From assembly GCA_029255685.2 (NCBI GenBank), contig CM055318.2, positions 69,659,136-69,723,135 on the forward strand: a DNA stretch of 64,000 nucleotides, read 5' to 3'. The notes below the pieces were generated by a model, which was given only the letters and a program-made list of their open reading frames with translations, had not been told where the DNA came from and did not search any database. Shown here in pieces: positions 22,818-34,959 of the stretch (positions within the stretch are counted from its first letter, which is position 1; each line of letters begins with the position of its first letter). A program made the translations under genes and the position numbers. The DNA comes from Silene conica (lineage: Eukaryota; Streptophyta; Magnoliopsida; Caryophyllales; Caryophyllaceae).

Positions 22818-23030
22818 TAAATACAATTTGTTATCGCGTTTAATTGATACAAATAATCCACACTATTATCCACCTTCTCAAAATAATCCAATTTACGTTT
22901 TAACTCAAAATAAACCCATGTTTAAAAATGTTATCTCAAAATAAACCCGCTCCATTTTAACTCGTTATATCAAGTCATATTTAACCGGTTGGGGACGGGG
23001 CAAGAATTTTAATAAAAAAAAAATAAAATA
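22818..23030. other. Spacer between the LINE tail and the non-autonomous LTR element
   Basis: AT-rich with AAAATAATCCAA/AAATAAACCC runs reminiscent of Mutator-type termini, but no partner end was found. Confidence 0.3.
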
Positions 23031-23035
23031 CACCA

Positions 23036-23221
23036 TGTTATGAAATATTATAGTATAATATTATATGGATGTCAATATCTTATAATATCTTAGAGTGTTT
23101 TATCTTATGGAAACTCTATCTCGTTGTATATGTATATATACCCCTCATAATGGAATGAGAACCTACTTTTTGTCTCTCTTACTTTCTCTCTATAACTCTC
23201 TCTTGTCTTTATTTCACAACA
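23036..23221 (+). repeat. 5' LTR (186 bp)
   Basis: TG...CA termini, with a TATATGTATATATA stretch near 23127 that may serve as a TATA region. Identical by eye to 28647-28832. Confidence 0.95.
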
Positions 23222-23234
23222 CGTTATCAGCACG
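23222..23234 (+). promoter_or_regulatory. Primer-binding-site-like sequence
   Basis: CGTTATCAGCACG directly after the LTR. It differs from the usual iMet complement TGGTATCAGAGC, so the primer tRNA is not identified. Confidence 0.55.
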
Positions 23235-23324
23235 AGTCTCTACGCTAATTTTTTTTTTAACTTATTGAGAAGAGAGTATGAGAAGGGATAAGTATTAAAA
23301 GATAGTTCTTCTAAGGAAGTAAGT

Positions 23325-23696
23325 TCATCAATAGTATTGCCAAAGAATATAAGATGTCCTCAAGGAACTGTCATTGTTAAAAGGATCAAAGAGGAAGATC
23401 TTATCGCAAATAATATGATCTCATTGTCCCTCGGAAAAGTCTACACGACTAATTACGATTCCTCAATTTCCGATCCCAACGATGATGCTCCTAAGGCCGC
23501 AGGCCAGCAGACTGGATTAATGAAAACATTTGTTAAAACAAAGGGAGTGGGTGGTAAGATTAATACATGGGATGTGGCTGCTACACAAAGCCAATCCATA
23601 CTTGGCTCTATTTTCGTTACCACTGCCGATGGCTCGACTTATAATCATATACAAGCAGGATGGGCGTCAGATTCCTCTGCGCTTCCTTGCAAGTAG
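23325..23696 (+). pseudogene. Captured neprosin-family gene fragment
   Basis: An open frame of about 120 codons with no clear ATG. It reads IRCPQGTVIVKR (the activation-peptide motif CPxGTVPIRR of neprosin/DUF239 proteins), then GGKINTWDV and IQAGWASDSS, matching the YYGxxxxINVWxP and IQAGWQVxP segments that open the neprosin domain. It stops at 23697, before the catalytic region. Neprosins are secreted prolyl endopeptidases, with large expanded families in plants. The retained piece contains the prodomain end and first strands only. It begins about 100 bp after the LTR, where gag should start, so it seems to replace coding sequence of the element. Whether it is translated is unknown. Confidence 0.72.
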
Positions 23697-24075
23697 CATT
23701 CACAATAAACCAATTCTAAGTCGGCCTAGAAGTCTTTGCGGTTATCGAATATAACAAGAAGACCGGGAAGTAATTGGAATTGGTAAAGATCGACAAGGAT
23801 CTATTCTACTATTCTCAATTGAATAAGGTACGTTTTCTTGCACATGTTATATTGGTTAATTGTAAAACTATAATTATGATTTTGGTATGTATAGTCTATT
23901 AAAAGGATTTTATAATGTATATGAGATTATTATATCAGTTGTGTAAAATATCATATTATTTTGGAATTGAAATTTCATAGGAAATACCTTTTGAAAAAGG
24001 ACATATCAATATCATAAAACTTTGGATTTGGAAGTTCCAAAAGATTTATTTTACAATGATGAGGGATATGTCCAT
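23697..24075 (+). other. Decayed interior of the LTR element, 5' portion
   Basis: A short coding-like remnant (about 23750-23830), possibly more of the neprosin gene (KTGK...DKDLFYYSQL), precedes a GGTACGTT donor-like site. After that the DNA is AT-rich with no frames. Confidence 0.35.
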
Positions 24076-24520
24076 ATATTATGACTTTGACTTCAAGTTC
24101 AAAGTTTTAAAGGGTGTAAATTTAACACCGTCTCATAAGGGAGATATGTTTATATTATGACTTTGACCTGAAGTTCAAAGTTTTAAAGGGTGTAAATTTA
24201 ACATTGTCTCATAAGGGAGATATGTTTATATTATGACTTTCACCTGAGTTTTAAGGAGTGTAAATTTAACATTGTCTCATAAGGGAGATATGTTTATATT
24301 ATGACTTTCACCTGAGTTTTAAGGGGTGTAAATTTAACATTGTCTCATAAGGGAGATATGTTTATATTATGACTTTCACCTGAGTTTTAAGGGGTGTAAA
24401 TTTAACACAGTCTCATAAGGGAGATATGTTTATATTAGTGACATCAAGACAATATGACTTTGACCTGAAGTTCAAAGTTTTAAAGGGTATAAAACTTAAC
24501 ACCGTCACATCAATACAATA
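24076..24520 (+). repeat. Tandem array, 76-bp then 68-bp units
   Basis: Units begin TATTATGACTTTGACCTGAA and end AGGGAGATATGTTTA. The first two are about 76 bp. The next three are about 68 bp because the AAGTTCAAAG part is shortened. A degenerate sixth follows. Related CTGAAGTTCCAAA words recur to 24770 and 25400. Confidence 0.85.
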
Positions 24521-27500
24521 TATTCATATTGTATTTTGGACTTGAAGTTTCATTGGAAAACACCTCATACTATCTTGGGCCTGAATTTCCAAAAGATTTA
24601 TTTTATAACGATGAGGAGATATGATATTCATATTTTTTTGGACCTGAAGTTTCATAGGGAAACTTAAAAACATATCATATTATTTTGGACCTAAAGTTCC
24701 AAAGGATGGAAGTTCAAAGTTTTAAAGGGGTGTGAATTTAACACTGTCTCATGAATACAATAAGTTCACATTGTATAAGACAAGTGGCTAGAAGTCCACA
24801 TGTAAAAGCTAGTCGCCAGAAGTTCACAGCTGCGATTCTGATACGCATTTGAGTTTCAAATGAATAAAACGGTTTTAGTTAAGAGAGATTATTTCTAAAT
24901 TGATTTTTGTTCACCTTAAATTGAACAATATAATGATATTTGAAATTAGATCCATTTCTGGAAGTGAATGTGACATCTCATAAAAGACTCTGCCGGTGAC
25001 AGAGATCGAGAACATGACATTATGAAAGCTTAATGATGTGGCCTTATTGATAACAAGCTTAATGATGTGACGTTATTGAGGCTAATAATGGGGGCTCAAG
25101 TAAAGAAATTTTAATTGAGCTTAATGATGTGGCTTTATTGAGCCTAAGAAGCCTTTTTGAGCCAAAATTCATTTCATTTAAAGTAATGAAAGTCAGGTGA
25201 GACTCATATATGCTCGAAATTTGATACGATAAAGGATAAATTATTATGGGTTGAAATTTTGACATTCACACTATGGCCTGAAGTTCATAGCGTTTGCAAA
25301 TAATGAAATTATGGCACGAATTATGACCGAAAGTTCATAATGTTTACAAATATTAAAATTGTGGCCTGAAGTTCACAGTGTTTGCAATTTATTTTTGTAT
25401 ACGGTGATACATTTTATGTATTAAAACAAAAATAAAGTCGGGATTTATTCATGAATGTCAAAAACTCATAAATTATGGCATATGGGATTTTGCAATGATG
25501 CAATATACTTTTCATTTCACTCATATAATGTAGTCTTGAAGACACAATATCGTGAAAAAAAAAAAGTTTTGAGTGAAATTATTATTTTATTGGGAGTAAA
25601 TTATGTCAACGATAGTCCTTATATAGAAGGACGTGGTGTGTTTATTTTATAACACTTATATTACTATCAAAAGTGGATACTTACTATACTCTTGAAAGAA
25701 AGAGGACGTGGTGTGTTTATCTTGAAACACTTATATTCCTATCCAAAGTGGATATTTAATATACTCTTGAAAGAAAGGTGTTAATGTGACGCTCATAAGG
25801 TATTATGAGGTAAATTGTCGGAAAAATACAACTAATTTTTAAGTTGTTGGAACCTTTGTGGTTAAGAGAATAATTGATTTGTAAGTTAAATTATGATCAA
25901 TTTACATATATATAATTATCATGTTATACGACACATTAAAAGGATGTGATAAACATGAGTATGTCATCATTGCATGTTGACGATTATAATTATTGGTCAT
26001 TTGAGAAAACTCAAAGAGGAATATATTTCTTATTGATGAGTCTTGCCTACAATATATGGGACACTTATTGTGTCATTTGTCACATCAATTATCAGGTTGA
26101 AAAAAGTATTGCAGACTACAAATTTAGCATGAGAAATATAGTCAACTTGGAGTGGCGTTCAATAAGTGAAATTATTGAGACACGCCCAATTCTTATTAAA
26201 GTTTGTCATGAATTAATTGTTGGCAACTTAGAAAGTTGCCATGAAATAATTCAGATGTGACATATTAAGGCCATCCGGGTTCTTATTTTACCCGTTTCGA
26301 TAAACCTGAAGTTTATCCTAAGGAAAATATAAGTGCTGAAACTCTTTCGTGTAAATTTATTAAAAGCAAGACGTTACACGGAGATTGAGTATATTCGATA
26401 TTTGAGATCTAACAACTACTTGGAGTGTAATAAAGAACGTAAATGTTCATTTATGGATTGCCATTATTTAAAGGAGCTTGTAGCCACATAATGATTTTTC
26501 TAAGTAGTTATTGTGTGGTAATCACAACTTATTATATGAAATCGTTAGTCTCCAAATTGGGCATTGTGATTCAGCACATTTATAATCCAACTGCATTATA
26601 AGGTTATTATACAAAAAATGCCAATATAAATTCTCATCGGTGACATGAGACATTAAGGTCTAAAGTGGTTATGGTTTTTACCACCTTAGGGGGAGAATGA
26701 TAAGGAAAAGCTGGTAAAAACAAACAAGTATATTATCCCCAACTGGACATGATGTTCAGCGGTTTGTTTCAAATATGAAATACATCACATAGAGGTTCAT
26801 GGAATTAAAATGATGGTATTCATTTAATAATGAAGATGTATTAATAATACCACTTTGATCATCTTATCAAAAATGTGATATGTTCATACAATGAAATCTA
26901 TGATTTAATTATAGCCAGATAGCCCTATATGTGGTATAGCGAGCTATAAATTAGTCATATGGTGTAACGAAAATTAGATTCTTGCCAGTTTGAACAACAA
27001 ACACATAAGAAAGGTAGTGTGAAAGTCATATCGGCTCACATGTTTTAAGTAATAAGAAAATGGCAAGCATGAGCAGTTGGTACTCTTACAGAGTAAAGAA
27101 ATTTGGATGTCCCGGAAATGACATAGATATCTGAATGATAATAGATGGCCTATATAGAAAAAGAAATGGTACCGTATATATTCAGATATCACTGATTCAG
27201 TACTGACAATATCACGAGTAGATATTGAAATTATATCGATATGGTTAAGGAACCGATATGCAATTGCGCGCGGAGTTTAATGGGCTAGATAATGGGGATC
27301 TTATAAATAAGTCCAATTTTATTGTCGACACATAATCAATGATTATGAATGAGCTCATGGACCGGAAGTCCATTTATTGACCGAAGTCAATTTAAGTTAT
27401 GAATTTTGGAAAACAAAATTGTACAGTTTGCATTATCGAGTCATCATGTGCATTTCGAGATTTAGTTCATCATTGCATTAAGTTTTAATATTTACATTAT

Positions 27501-28040
27501 TATTTGTTTTAGAATGTTGAATATAATTAGTTACATATCATATGCATGCACGTGATTAATTATATTGTTATATTTTGATAAAATGTTTAAAAGGAGAAAC
27601 GTTATCATATGAGATATTGTAACGAGGATAACTCCTTATAGGAGCCTCTTATAAATGATCATCAAGTGGTGATGATTTATTGAGTTTTGGGAACTCGGGA
27701 TTATATATAAACCTCTGCGACATGATTGAAAGGTTATCGTGATTATTTCCAAAATGGAAAATTCAAACTCATATAGAGTTACTTCAAGGAAACTATTATT
27801 ATCTCAACTTGAAGTTTGAGCATATGAGAATATTATTTAATTGAGCTTTATGCTAAACATGCAAAATTATTTTATGGCCCAGAAGTAGTATAACGATTGG
27901 AAAATATTGTAGTTAAAATCTACAATGAGGATGTCAATCAATAAATATATGGTTTAGCAAAGAAAATAGCTCAAAGGTATTGGGTGATTTATTCAATAAT
28001 TATCGCATTGAATCTCTTTAATACAAGGAATTAAGGAATG
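24521..28040 (+). other. Decayed interior of the non-autonomous LTR element
   Basis: AT-rich. Includes a 104-codon frame (25946-26260: MSSLHVDDYNYWSFEKTQRG...) that may be a degenerate Gag-like remnant, since copia Gags often open with a YNYWxW-type motif; this is weak. A GGGGGAGAATGATAAGG polypurine-like run lies near 26690. No protease, integrase, RT or RNase H motif was found. Confidence 0.5.
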
Positions 28041-28042
28041 AT

Positions 28043-28620
28043 GGCTACACTCTTTTTCCCTTCGACTAGGTTTTGTCCCAACGGGTTTTTCCTAACAAGG
28101 TTTTTAACGAGGTAGCAATATAAGCGCATTATTACGCTATTGTCATGATCGTCATTATTGTTGGAGATGACAATTATTTTCGACATATAATGTTATGTCG
28201 TTTTTGTGGAGAAGTTAAAGCATTATTGCGGAAGTATTAATTGAAATGAAGATCCAAGATTTGTAATGAAATGATTATATCCAGAGTGTGAGTTATCAAA
28301 GAAATGTGATATCGAAACTGTCATGGATTTCTATTGACCGGAGATTCAAGTCTATTAACTACAATGGGTATTACTTCAACGATCGAGAAGTTATATCAAA
28401 GCATGGATCATTTCAAGATTTATCAAGTTATGTCATCATCAGGGGGAGTAACACGCGCTGTACTCTTTTTCCTTAGCTATGGTTTTGTCCCACTGGGTTT
28501 TCCATGGAAAGGTTTTAACGAGGCAACTTTGCTATGCGTGTTTGAAGATTAGTGTACTCTTTTCCTTTACTAGTGTTTTCCCACGAAGTTTTCTAGGAAG
28601 GTTTTTCACGAGGCATCTTC
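28043..28620 (+). repeat. Triplicated motif near the 3' LTR
   Basis: Three degenerate copies (from about 28043, 28456 and 28553) of a roughly 70-bp sequence running ACTCTTTTTCC...GGTTTTGTCCCA...GGGTTTT...AAGGTTTTTAACGAGGCA, just upstream of the polypurine tract. Confidence 0.75.
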
Positions 28621-28635
28621 TTCAGTGATGGACAT

Positions 28636-28646
28636 CCAAGGGGGAG
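28636..28646 (+). promoter_or_regulatory. Polypurine tract of the non-autonomous LTR element
   Basis: CCAAGGGGGAG immediately upstream of the 3' LTR. Confidence 0.75.
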
Positions 28647-28832
28647 TGTTATGAAATATTATAGTATAATATTATATGGATGTCAATATCTTATAATATC
28701 TTAGAGTGTTTTATCTTATGGAAACTCTATCTCGTTGTATATGTATATATACCCCTCATAATGGAATGAGAACCTACTTTTTGTCTCTCTTACTTTCTCT
28801 CTATAACTCTCTCTTGTCTTTATTTCACAACA
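28647..28832 (+). repeat. 3' LTR (186 bp)
   Basis: Identical by eye to 23036-23221; followed by the target duplication CACCA. Confidence 0.95.
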
Positions 28833-28837
28833 CACCA

Positions 28838-29587
28838 CTCCCTAATCGTATAAACTCCCTGACAAATACACCAACCCCAAATCTGTACTTTCACCCTGAA
28901 AATTCGTACATCACTATTACACCCACCACCCACCGGCCACCACATACTACATACTCTCAGCGACACCCTTAAGTCCTCAATACACCTTGACGAGTTGACG
29001 GCGACACGCCAACCGACAGTTGCCAACGCTCTCATACCGTCTCCTAACCACTAACCACACACCCAAACCCTAGGAACTCCTCCATAAATAACGGCATCGG
29101 GGGTTTCACACCACAACGAATGACAGCGAGGGTGGCTAACCTAGACTATATAGTGGAAGAATGGCGGTAGCAACCACGATCGATGGTCTCGGGGCTTCCA
29201 GAAATCAAAAATTGTCCCTTTCTATTCGGATCTCTAACTCGTTTCTACAAGAATATACATGTAATTTTCGAAAACTGCAACCTCGTCTATGATATTCTCC
29301 GACATAATACACTCGAGATGGTGGCTGTCGTTTATGTCGACATGGTGTTGTTGTGATCGGTGGGATGACGGGAGTGGTAACATCGTGTTAGGGATAAGGG
29401 ATAAGGGTTAAGTGGTCCGTAGAGTTTTTGGCTGTGGTCAGGCGATTCCGTTGTTGGTTTGATGAGAGCGTGACGGTGGTGGTGTGGTCGCAGCAGCTTG
29501 GTGGTTATTGTATTTTTGGTGTCTGGTAGTTAGGTGATTAACGAGGGTTTGGGTCAAGATGATGAAGTAAATGCGAATTAAAATAAA
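28838..29587. other. GC-richer spacer, no gene identified
   Basis: Less AT-rich than the neighbours, with short open frames on both strands and an ACCCTAG-type box near 29070. It could be a gene fragment from before the LTR element inserted, but I recognise no protein in any frame. Confidence 0.3.
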
Positions 29588-31950
29588 CTAGTTTTACTCC
29601 CGTGCAAATTGTACGGGATTGCAGGTTCAAGTATTGTTATTTATGAATAATAATTAGTCATATTTTTGATTTTCGATTTGTAATATAATTTCATATGACC
29701 GATATACTAAAAATATTGTAATATTAACATACAGTTTATATTTAAAGTATATCAAAACGCAATCAATCTATATAAATTTGAAATATATAACAGAATTACA
29801 ATATACAATGATAAGTAAATGTTAATACAAAAATCTCAAAATTTTCTTAATTATATGTGCATTTTTCGTCGTTACAACTCACCCATAAATCAAAGTTGTC
29901 AACATGTCGAATTCTTTGGAGATCGTTTGAAAACCGATAGTTTCAACTTACTTACCCCATTCAAAATAATGAAATAGGTTGGTCCTACTCTACGGATCAA
30001 TATAGTTTTTTACCTTATAAGAGAAAAAAGATATGACTGCCCCCAAAGCCCGTCATTACTCGGGTTTTTGTAGATGTTAAGTATCTATTATGTTACTTTT
30101 CTTTTGCAATTTCAATCCCATTTTTTTTATCGTGTCATTTTTAATTTAATATTTGGAGCGTTTTTTTCAAATAATATTTATGTGAAGCTTTACGCATAAA
30201 CTCTTAAATAGTTACTTTTTACCATAATTAAAATTTTCATCCATGAAGTTTTATGCTAGAATTTTTTGGTATTTTAATGATATTGGTTTTATACCGATAA
30301 AATTATTATTCATAAATCATTATTTATTAATCTTTATGTACCGACCATCGTTATTTTTAATATTTACGTACAAATCATAAACGTAATCGTTTACGTACAG
30401 AACATAAACCAAGGTGGTTCTCGTTATTTAACTATTTCATCTTTGTTGTGGGTCGCGCTTTTATCGATTTACCAACAATCCATCGTTATTTTTTAATACT
30501 TACGTACAAATCATGTACATAACATAAACCTAAGCGGTTTTTCGTTAATTAATTTTTTCATCATTGTTGTTGATGCACATATTTGTTTTAAATTTTTCTG
30601 TATTAATAAAGATAAGATATGTGAATATATTGAATACATTTGACATAAAACGTTTGCTATCATAAAATAAATTACATTAGTGTTTTTAACTTTTAGTTTA
30701 ACTGGTATGGTATTAGGTATTTTGTCATGGTTTTTTCCCATTGTCCAGTTTATTCTTATATATATATGACGATGACAATGGATGATTAGTCGAGTTTTCT
30801 AGATTTTATTTTCATGTTATGTTGAATTATTAAATATAGAAGATATTATTTTTTAAAGAAATATTATTATAAATTAGTACGATATATAAATATCAAATAT
30901 TATGCATGACATATAGAACAATATATCTTCTTGAACATAAATATTACGCACGACATTTGGACCGATATATTTGATTGAACGTGAATATTTATGAGATAAT
31001 CAGTTATTTATATACATTTTGTACTTTTTTGTAACAATATTGTTAATTGTAAATTGTATCAGTTCATGTATTTGATTGTAATTTTATTTTAGTTGTTATT
31101 GTAATTTATTATTTATTGTTGCAAAATATCACAACAAATTTAACGTGATATTATAACAAAAATGCACGGGTTACTTGTTAAAATTAACAAAAACAGTCTA
31201 AATATAACCAAAAATGCACGAATTACTTAAAAATATTGTTATTAGTTTAATTATAAGACAATTTAAATATTAACCTGTACAATTTTTAAATTGTCTTAAT
31301 ACATGTTATAATTATACTGGTTTTTATTTAAACTTGATATTATAACAAATTTTTTGATAAAATTATCATACAAATATTATACAAAGCGTCTTATTTTAGT
31401 TTTATACTTATGAAAAATATGTACTGAATTTTTTTGTTGTAATTAATTTTGTAGGGATTTCTAATCAATAATTTTTGTGTTGAAAACGTAAACTTTTTAC
31501 TTTTACATTGAAATTAAATCAATCTGTATTTTGGCGGGTCCCACGTTTTCCAAAAAAAAGCCTTATTTAAAGTGAGTTTTTAATTTTTAAATTTTTTGGT
31601 TGAATATAAATATTACGCATGAGTCCGGTCCGGGTTTGGACCTTTGTACAGCAGAACGGTATATGTGATTGAACATAAATTAAAAAAGAGATAATCATAT
31701 ATTTATATACATTTTGTATTTTTTTGTAACAATATTGTAAATTGTAAATTCTATCAGTTCATGTATTTCATTGTATTATGTGGTTGAACATAAATTAAAA
31801 ATGAGATAATCATATATTTATATACATTTTGTATTTTTTTGTAACAATGTTGCAAATTGTAAATTGTATCAGTTCATGTATTTCATTGTATTTTATTTTA
31901 GTTATTATTTTAAGGTATTATATATTATATACTTTTGCAAAAAATTGTAC
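29588..31950 (-). mobile_element. Helitron 3' end followed by AT-rich repeats (5' end unresolved)
   Basis: On the minus strand a CCCGTACAATTTGCACGGG hairpin lies a few bases before CTAG, followed by T, as in Helitrons. The right limit is unknown. The body is AT-rich and holds three copies of a roughly 110-bp segment (GAGATAATCATATATTTATA...TATCAGTTCATGTATTTCAT) near 30975, 31665 and 31780. No Rep/helicase frame. Confidence 0.5.
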
Positions 31951-32204
31951 TGGATTTTTTTGTTGTAATTTATTCTGTATTTGTTTCTAATGGGTATGTT
32001 GTTTATGAGGAAAAATGGGTGTTCTATTGTTGGTTATGAAAGTTAATATTTGATCCATGAAAATGATTTAAGGATGTGATATGAATGTTTAGAGATGCTG
32101 TAAATAGTGATTTTAGAAGTGTATGCAAAGTATGGAAACAAGTTCTTGAAGTTTGAATGAAGTTTAAGATTGACGGAATGCGCGATTTTGGTACAGCGGG
32201 TTCC

Positions 32205-32525
32205 CAGCCGGTCCGAGGCCGGCGGCCGGTGGACCGGCTGAGAGCCCCATTTGCTATTTGTTGTTTGTCTTTCGTGTTTTGCAAAAATTTGGAAAAAGGG
32301 TCCCCAGCCGGTGGACCGCGGCCGGCCGACCGGCTGGGAGACCATCTTGTTGGTTGATTGTTGATTTCGTGGCATTGGGAAAAAGGGTTCCCAGCCGGTG
32401 GATCGGCAGCCGGCCGACCGGCTGGAAGTACCTCCTAGTTATTTTTATTGTGGTTTGGGCCTAAGAGGTTGAGACTCTCAGCCGGCCAACCGGCAGCCTG
32501 TGGCTGACCGGCTGAGAGCCCCTGA
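32205..32525. repeat. Four about 90-bp repeats with a GC-rich dyad
   Basis: Units start near 32208, 32301, 32390 and 32479. Each has a core of about 40 bp in which CCAGCCGGTGG...CCGACCGGCTGG forms a strong inverted repeat, then AT-richer spacer ending GGGAAAAAGGG. The core differs among copies while keeping the outer stem. Confidence 0.8.
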
Positions 32526-33144
32526 CCATAGTAAATTGCCTATAACTTTTGATTTACATGTCGGATTGCATTGATTCTTTTTCCGTATGTTTCGTATGCT
32601 TGTTTGAAGTCCCAAGAAATCGGGCGGCGCTTATGTTGGGTTCGGTAATGGATTTGAGGATGAAAGACCCCCCGACCGGGCAACCGGAAGGGAAACCGGC
32701 TCTCGCCTCAAATTAGTTCCTGAAGTCGGCTAAGTGTTACATGGATGTTAATGATGGAATATATAAGAAATGATTGTCATTCGAGTTTGAGTTGTTGTAC
32801 ATCTTAGAGATGACATTTGTAATTTGTGTAAACCTGCTGTGAGCTGTTATAGTACTCGAGTTCTCACCTGATTGCATTGTGTAGCTGGTTGGCCGTAGTG
32901 ACTTGGTTCTCACAGTCAGGTCTTAGATTGTCTGCCCGCCTTCGGGCATATCTCGTTCCTAGCTAGTTCGGGTCTTGGGGGTGCCTTGTACACTTGTCGA
33001 ATCGGGGATCGTAATCCGTTTGCGCTCCGAGAGTCTGGCCAGGTTTAGACTAGGACAGTCTTTTGATGTCATCCTACCAGGGGGTTGTATAGTCTGAGAT
33101 TGGGAATGTCGTGGTATATAGACGAGTCGTTTGTCGGCCCGCTC

Positions 33145-33285
33145 ATGGTAGTAAGAGTCGAGTCGATTGGTTGACCTATCTCTTGTTTGTTGAGTCACTT
33201 GGACGACCTATCTCTTGTTTGTAGAGTCACTTGGTTGGCCTATAGTTGTAAGAGTCGAGTCACTAGGCGGCCTATCTCTTGTTGA
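33145..33285 (+). repeat. About 40-bp tandem repeat, four copies
   Basis: GAGTCACTTGGNNGNCCTATCTCTTGTTTG-type units in tandem, some carrying GTCGAGTC at the start. Confidence 0.75.
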
Positions 33286-34096
33286 TATTATTGGATGTTG
33301 AGCATGCTTTAGTTGTGTTTGTGAATGTATGATACTTGGTTATCTTAGTATTGTTCGTCCAAGGCATTGGACGACTCTTAGTCTAGTTTCGTAAATGGTT
33401 TGGATTGAAAGACCTCCGGCCGGGCAACCGGAAGGGAAACCGGCTCTCTTTCCAAATAGTTTCCGAAGTTGGTTGAGAGCCTTTGCATAGTATTGCATGA
33501 TGTTACGAAAGATGAGATATTGTTGTATATGCTTCACATGTTATAAATGTCGGAGTATATTGGATGTTTTACGTGTTACATGTTATTGACAATAGGTGGC
33601 TAGGAGCACTATAGTCACTCCCCACTGACTGTGGCGCACATGTTGTATGTGTGTAGGTACATGAGGCTGTTTGCAGGGGGTTACGTTGAGGCTAGCGAGC
33701 GATGATCCTTCATCGTTGACTTTTACCTATTCGTTAGCTAGACCTTAGACTTACGTTTCAGTATTTTGTGCCTGTAGGGATATGCTATCCCGGGCTGTTT
33801 TGTATTGCACTTATATACTTATTTATGTTTCTCTTCTTCCGCATGTTTTATATTGTTAAGACACCTCGCATGTTTTATTTATCTCTTCAAAAGTTTTAAT
33901 TCCGCTGCATTTTTGGCATGTTTTGTATGTTTACTTTTACGCTTTCGCGAGGGGTTTTACAGCAGAGGTCGAGCCTACCCATCACGGGGGATCACGATCA
34001 TTTTTGACGCGTATTTTTAGTGTAAGTTTTGAATGAATACTTCTTTTTTTAATGAATATACTATACTTCTTATATTAACAATTTTCCCTATTTAGG

Positions 34097-34758
34097 GAGG
34101 GAAGAAGAAGAAGAAGGATAGCAACAATAAAGACGGCAGCGACAAAGACGGTGGCAAGAAGCCGATGATGAAGGTCCCCGAACTTTTCCTTGACACGCAT
34201 TCCAAGGTCAACAAAAAGACCAGAGAAGAATCTGAATTAAGGCGAAGGACAAAGAGTTATATGTAAGATAGTTTCTCTCAACTAATGATGTTTTTTTGTT
34301 AACTTCGACAATGATTGTTTTTGCTTAACTAATAATAGTTTTCTTAATGTTATAGGAGGCATATGAGGCAGAGAAAGAGGCCCACCCTGAGCGGGAAGAT
34401 AATGAAATTTGGTTCAAATTGGTGGATGGTTACAAGAAGGGTATGGTATATGGGACCGGACAAGCTCATGGGGTGTTTTACAAGGAACCGGCTAGAAGGT
34501 CCTCATATGAGCCGCGACAAACCTACGAGCCGTCTCTTGTAAGTCAATTGCAATCGCAACTTGACCAAGAAAGAGCCGCAAATGCGGAAAGAGATGAGGA
34601 TATATATGCGGTTGATGAGAGAACGTCTTAAGGCCATGGAGACATATTTCTACTCTTGCAACCCCGGTTCACGGCCATTTAATAAAGATCCTAACGATCC
34701 AAGTGGAAAGGGAGGCGACGGTAGTGGATCTAGCATGGGATTTCAAGTAGTTAATTAG
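34097..34758 (+). pseudogene. CACTA accessory transposase remnant (Ptta/En/Spm, Transposase_24)
   Basis: The first exon (about 34097-34260) encodes a Lys-rich run, then PELFLDTHSKVNKKTREESE. A GTAAGA...TTATAG intron (34261-34354) follows. The second exon encodes EAYEAEKEAHPE, FKLVDGYKKGMVYGTGQAHG and a coiled-coil-like segment LVSQLQSQLDQERAANAERD, then after a frame slip near 34600 MRERLKAMETYFYS and a Gly/Ser-rich tail ending VVN. The pattern matches the C-terminal region of plant En/Spm-family TNPA-like proteins, which bind subterminal repeats. The N-terminal part is missing. Confidence 0.72.
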
Positions 34759-34959
34759 TTTAGTAACTTAGGAAAAATTGTCGAACGTGGAGATTTATTA
34801 GTTTAAGTAACGGGTTCTTGTAATTTGATAATGGTTCTATTTTTCTATAAAAGGAGATTTGGTTGTTGTTTCAAAGGGTATTCGTCACTAATTGCTGGTT
34901 ACTTTCTGGTTGCAGGTGTACTGAATTTATTTCGCATTGGATTTGGCAGAAACGAAATG

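Larger units (their letters stand above)
23036..28832 (+). mobile_element. Non-autonomous LTR retrotransposon with identical LTRs
   Basis: 5797 bp, flanked by CACCA on both sides (23031-23035 and 28833-28837). Two 186-bp LTRs (TGTTATGAAA...CACAACA) are identical by eye. A primer-site-like CGTTATCAGCACG follows the left LTR and a CCAAGGGGGAG polypurine tract precedes the right one. The interior has no intact gag or pol, only short decayed frames, a neprosin-type gene fragment, a 68-76 bp tandem array and a triplicated 3' motif. Identical LTRs with a ruined interior imply recent mobilisation in trans. Confidence 0.93.
32160..33961 (+). mobile_element. Probable Ty3/gypsy-type LTR fragment
   Basis: GC-richer than its surroundings and ending in GAGGGGTTTTACA, close to the CGGGGTGTTACA end of the solo LTR at 55792. 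It holds three sets of internal repeats: about 90-bp dyad units, two copies of a CCGGGCAACCGGAAGGGAAA motif (32680 and 33421), and about 40-bp units at 33145-33285. No coding sequence. The 5' boundary and target duplication were not found, so the family is a guess. Confidence 0.4.
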
